The notes beneath the pieces were generated by a model, which had not been told where the DNA came from, made no database searches, and was given only the letters and a program-made list of their open reading frames with translations. DNA of 32,819 nt from Clostridiales bacterium (GTDB taxonomy: Bacteria > Bacillota > Clostridia > Lachnospirales > Lachnospiraceae), in contig JAAYPT010000063.1 of the NCBI GenBank assembly GCA_012519695.1, positions 1 to 32,819 on the forward strand, read 5' to 3'. The position numbers and the translations under genes are program-made. This document shows, one piece after another, positions 29,454-32,819 of the stretch. The stretch's first letter is position 1. Each line of letters opens with the position of its first letter.

Positions 29454-30320
29454 TTATTCCGGTAAGCTCTTGCTACATGCAATTGCCAGTGCTCCTGGTC
29501 CAATATGGCAAGATATACTTAATGACAATGGGTCTATCTCTATTTCAAGATTTGGATAATGTTCCTTTAACATCTCACGAAACTCTATTGCAGGTTCTAT
29601 ATCCTTGGTATATGCAATAAATAAATGCATTCCTGTTCCATCTTCTGCCTGAAAACGTTCCTTAAAATCCTTTGCCATTGCATCTAGCATAATAGACTTT
29701 GCCTGTTTTACTGTTCTCGCTTTTGCAAAAGCATCCAGCTTTTCCCCCTGAATCTGAAGTACCGGTTTTAATTTTAACAGGGTTCCCAGTGCTGCTGCCG
29801 CAGGTGTAATTCTTCCACCTTTTTTCAGATAATATAAAGTGTCTAACATGATATAGATACTGGAATCAAACTTTACTTTTTCCAGGTATTCCTTAATCTG
29901 TTCCGCATTCATTCCTTTTTTTGCTAATTCTACAGCATCTAATACAGACTGTTTCTGTGTTACGGAAATTCGTTGGTTATTCACCACCTGAACCTTTCCT
30001 TCATAATCCTGTGATAACATAATTGCAGTCTCACAAGAGCTACTAAGTCCACTAGACATCGGTATATATACCACTTCATCATATTCCTGAAGTAACTTGT
30101 CCCAAAAATCTGTTACATCGCCAACTGCTGGCATAGATGTGGAAATTTCCGCATTTCCCTCTAATTTTTCATAAAACTGTTCCTGGGTTAAATTCACACC
30201 CTCATAATAAGTTTCACCATCTATAAAAAAAGGCATTGGAATGACATGTACTCCATATTCCTTTGCCTGCTCCTGAGTAATTCCACTATTACTGTCGGTT
30301 GCCACTGCGATTTTACTCAC
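29454..30320 (-). CDS. DegV family fatty-acid-binding protein
   Basis: DegV proteins bind long-chain fatty acids, and some (FakB) present them to the kinase FakA for phosphorylation. The 288-residue product has the family marks IAVATDSNSGIT at the start, the Asp/Ser-rich EISTSMPAVGD near residue 60, YIPMSSGLSSSCETA near 85, and HIGPGALAIA near the C-terminus. The start is a GTG at 30320: AAAGGAGG lies 8 bases before it. The ATG at 30344 lies upstream of that site. No fakA is in the window. It sits between groEL and the LysR gene, each separated by hairpins. Confidence 0.93.
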   Translation of the reverse strand: MSKIAVATDSNSGITQEQAKEYGVHVIPMPFFIDGETYYEGVNLTQEQFYEKLEGNAEISTSMPAVGDVTDFWDKLLQEYDEVVYIPMSSGLSSSCETAIMLSQDYEGKVQVVNNQRISVTQKQSVLDAVELAKKGMNAEQIKEYLEKVKFDSSIYIMLDTLYYLKKGGRITPAAAALGTLLKLKPVLQIQGEKLDAFAKARTVKQAKSIMLDAMAKDFKERFQAEDGTGMHLFIAYTKDIEPAIEFREMLKEHYPNLEIEIDPLSLSISCHIGPGALAIACSKSLPE

Positions 30321-30394
30321 TGTGTTGTCCTCCTTTAAGTTCATTCTGTTGGGTATTATACCACATTTTCATAAGAGATACAACTAAAACAAAG

Positions 30395-30423
30395 CCCCTT
30401 GATTCCCTTAAGGAACCAAGAGG
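30395..30423 (-). terminator. terminator of groES-groEL
   Basis: CCTCTTGGTTCC pairs with GGGAATCAAGGGG on the minus-strand RNA, using G-U pairs, around a 4-base loop, and CTTTGTTTT follows. It lies about 37 bases after the groEL stop. Confidence 0.8.
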
Positions 30424-30459
30424 TTTTGCTTTTATCTATCCTTGATTCAGGCTTGAGAA

Positions 30460-32103
<1,644 letters not shown>

Positions 32104-32156
32104 CTATTATATAAACTCAATCTTGTGGATTGGTAATCGCTTATGAAATATTTATT

Positions 32157-32456
<300 letters not shown>

Positions 32457-32495
32457 TTATTTATAAATCTATTTTTTGCATATCTTTTAGTCTTA

Positions 32496-32522
32496 CTAGC
32501 ACTCATTTAATTCGAGTGCTAA
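32496..32522 (-). promoter_or_regulatory. CIRCE operator of groES-groEL
   Basis: CTAGCACTC, 9 bases, GAGTGCTAA: the HrcA-binding CIRCE element with one base off the TTAGCACTC consensus. It lies in the leader between the promoter and the groES ribosome site. HrcA represses here at normal temperature; hrcA itself is not in the window. Confidence 0.97.
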
Positions 32523-32535
32523 CGCTTATGTATTT

Positions 32536-32564
32536 AATGTAGCACTACACTTTTTCTTTGTCAA
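32536..32564 (-). promoter_or_regulatory. sigma-A promoter of groES-groEL
   Basis: TTGACA (32559-32564), 17 bases and TACATT (32536-32541) on the minus strand, just upstream of CIRCE. Confidence 0.8.
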
Positions 32565-32706
32565 TACAGTTTTTGAGATTTTATAAAAAGTTTAGATTTG
32601 AGACATCTTTTCCTAAAGCGTTTTTATATCATAAAAAAATTATATATTTTCACAATTTCATGTAATGCGATATTTCCTGTGATAGATATAAGAAAGGTTC
32701 TAAAAT
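32565..32706. other. AT-rich spacer without a recognisable gene
   Basis: Together with the groES control region, the stretch from 32445 to the right edge holds no gene. In this part I see only AT-rich sequence and no reading frame. A TATAAG near 32690 could be a -10 box on the plus strand, but it has no -35. Confidence 0.5.
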
Positions 32707-32754
32707 AAATGTTGGGGTAACGAATTATATTTGATATTCGTTACTCCAACATTT
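32707..32754 (+). terminator. orphan plus-strand terminator
   Basis: Nineteen-base arms (32707-32725 and 32736-32754) with a 10-base loop pair fully on the plus-strand RNA with one G-U, and T6 overlaps the end. The minus-strand RNA would have one A-C mismatch and a broken T run. No plus-strand gene precedes it nearby. Confidence 0.65.
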
Positions 32755-32773
32755 TTTGTTATGATAAAAGAAA

Positions 32774-32816
32774 ACCCCCAAGCGCCAACGTCTACCAAAC
32801 AAATGCACTTGGAGGT
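32774..32816 (-). terminator. terminator of a gene beyond the right edge
   Basis: ACCTCCAAG and CTTGGGGGT pair on the minus-strand RNA with one G-U across a 25-base loop, and TTTTCTTTT follows. It probably ends a minus-strand gene just outside the window. Confidence 0.6.
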
Positions 32817-32819
32817 ACA

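Noticed and set aside
29360-29503. N-terminal extension of the LysR protein
   Set aside because: It runs through a hairpin and into degV, while the family start MDINLEYY has its own ribosome site.

Overview
The window reads as one piece of a low-GC, spore-forming Firmicutes chromosome, most probably Lachnospiraceae (class Clostridia). Four things support this: the division and wall cluster mraZ-rsmH-ftsL-pbpB-spoVD-mraY-murD-ftsW-divIB-ftsZ, a SpoVD-type penicillin-binding protein together with a Spo0E-like phosphatase, AT-rich promoters with strong AGGAGG ribosome binding sites, and small proteins typical of gut Clostridia. I saw no rRNA, tRNA, CRISPR array, insertion sequence or prophage. 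All genes but one small membrane protein gene lie on the minus strand.

Layout from left to right; transcription mostly runs right to left. 168-11836: the dcw cluster, driven from a promoter followed by a phased array of MraZ boxes, with further promoter candidates before mraY and ftsZ. Compared with Bacillus subtilis it lacks murE, murG, murB and ftsA. 11864-15343: a run of small genes with their own signals: a Spo0E-like phosphatase with a Spo0A-box-like site, a zinc-dependent phospholipase C-like protein, a Cys-rich DUF1540 protein, a SEC-C protein, a site-2 protease, and a 49-residue FeoB-associated Cys-rich membrane protein. Within it lies a probable small RNA of about 134 nt whose promoter fits the forespore sigma-F/sigma-G consensus. 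The DUF1540 gene has a sigma-G-like promoter and a similar C-rich-loop hairpin at its 5' end. 15420-19635: metE, deoD and azlCD. 19876-20088: the single plus-strand gene. 20194-22216: a HelD-like helicase gene broken by one base in an A7 run. 22379-26346: a small membrane protein with a metal-repressor-like operator, then an ABC system (ATPase, GldF-GldG-like fusion, DUF4340). 26479-32444: a HAD phosphatase with purA, a LysR regulator, a DegV protein, and groES-groEL under CIRCE.

The signals most worth following are the putative forespore small RNA and its twin hairpin on the DUF1540 mRNA, the operator shared by the Cys-rich membrane protein and the small membrane protein (suggesting a metal regulon), the hairpin that buries the spoVD ribosome binding site, and the helicase frameshift. 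Many start sites were moved from the longest open frame to the codon with a proper Shine-Dalgarno sequence; each case is stated in its entry.
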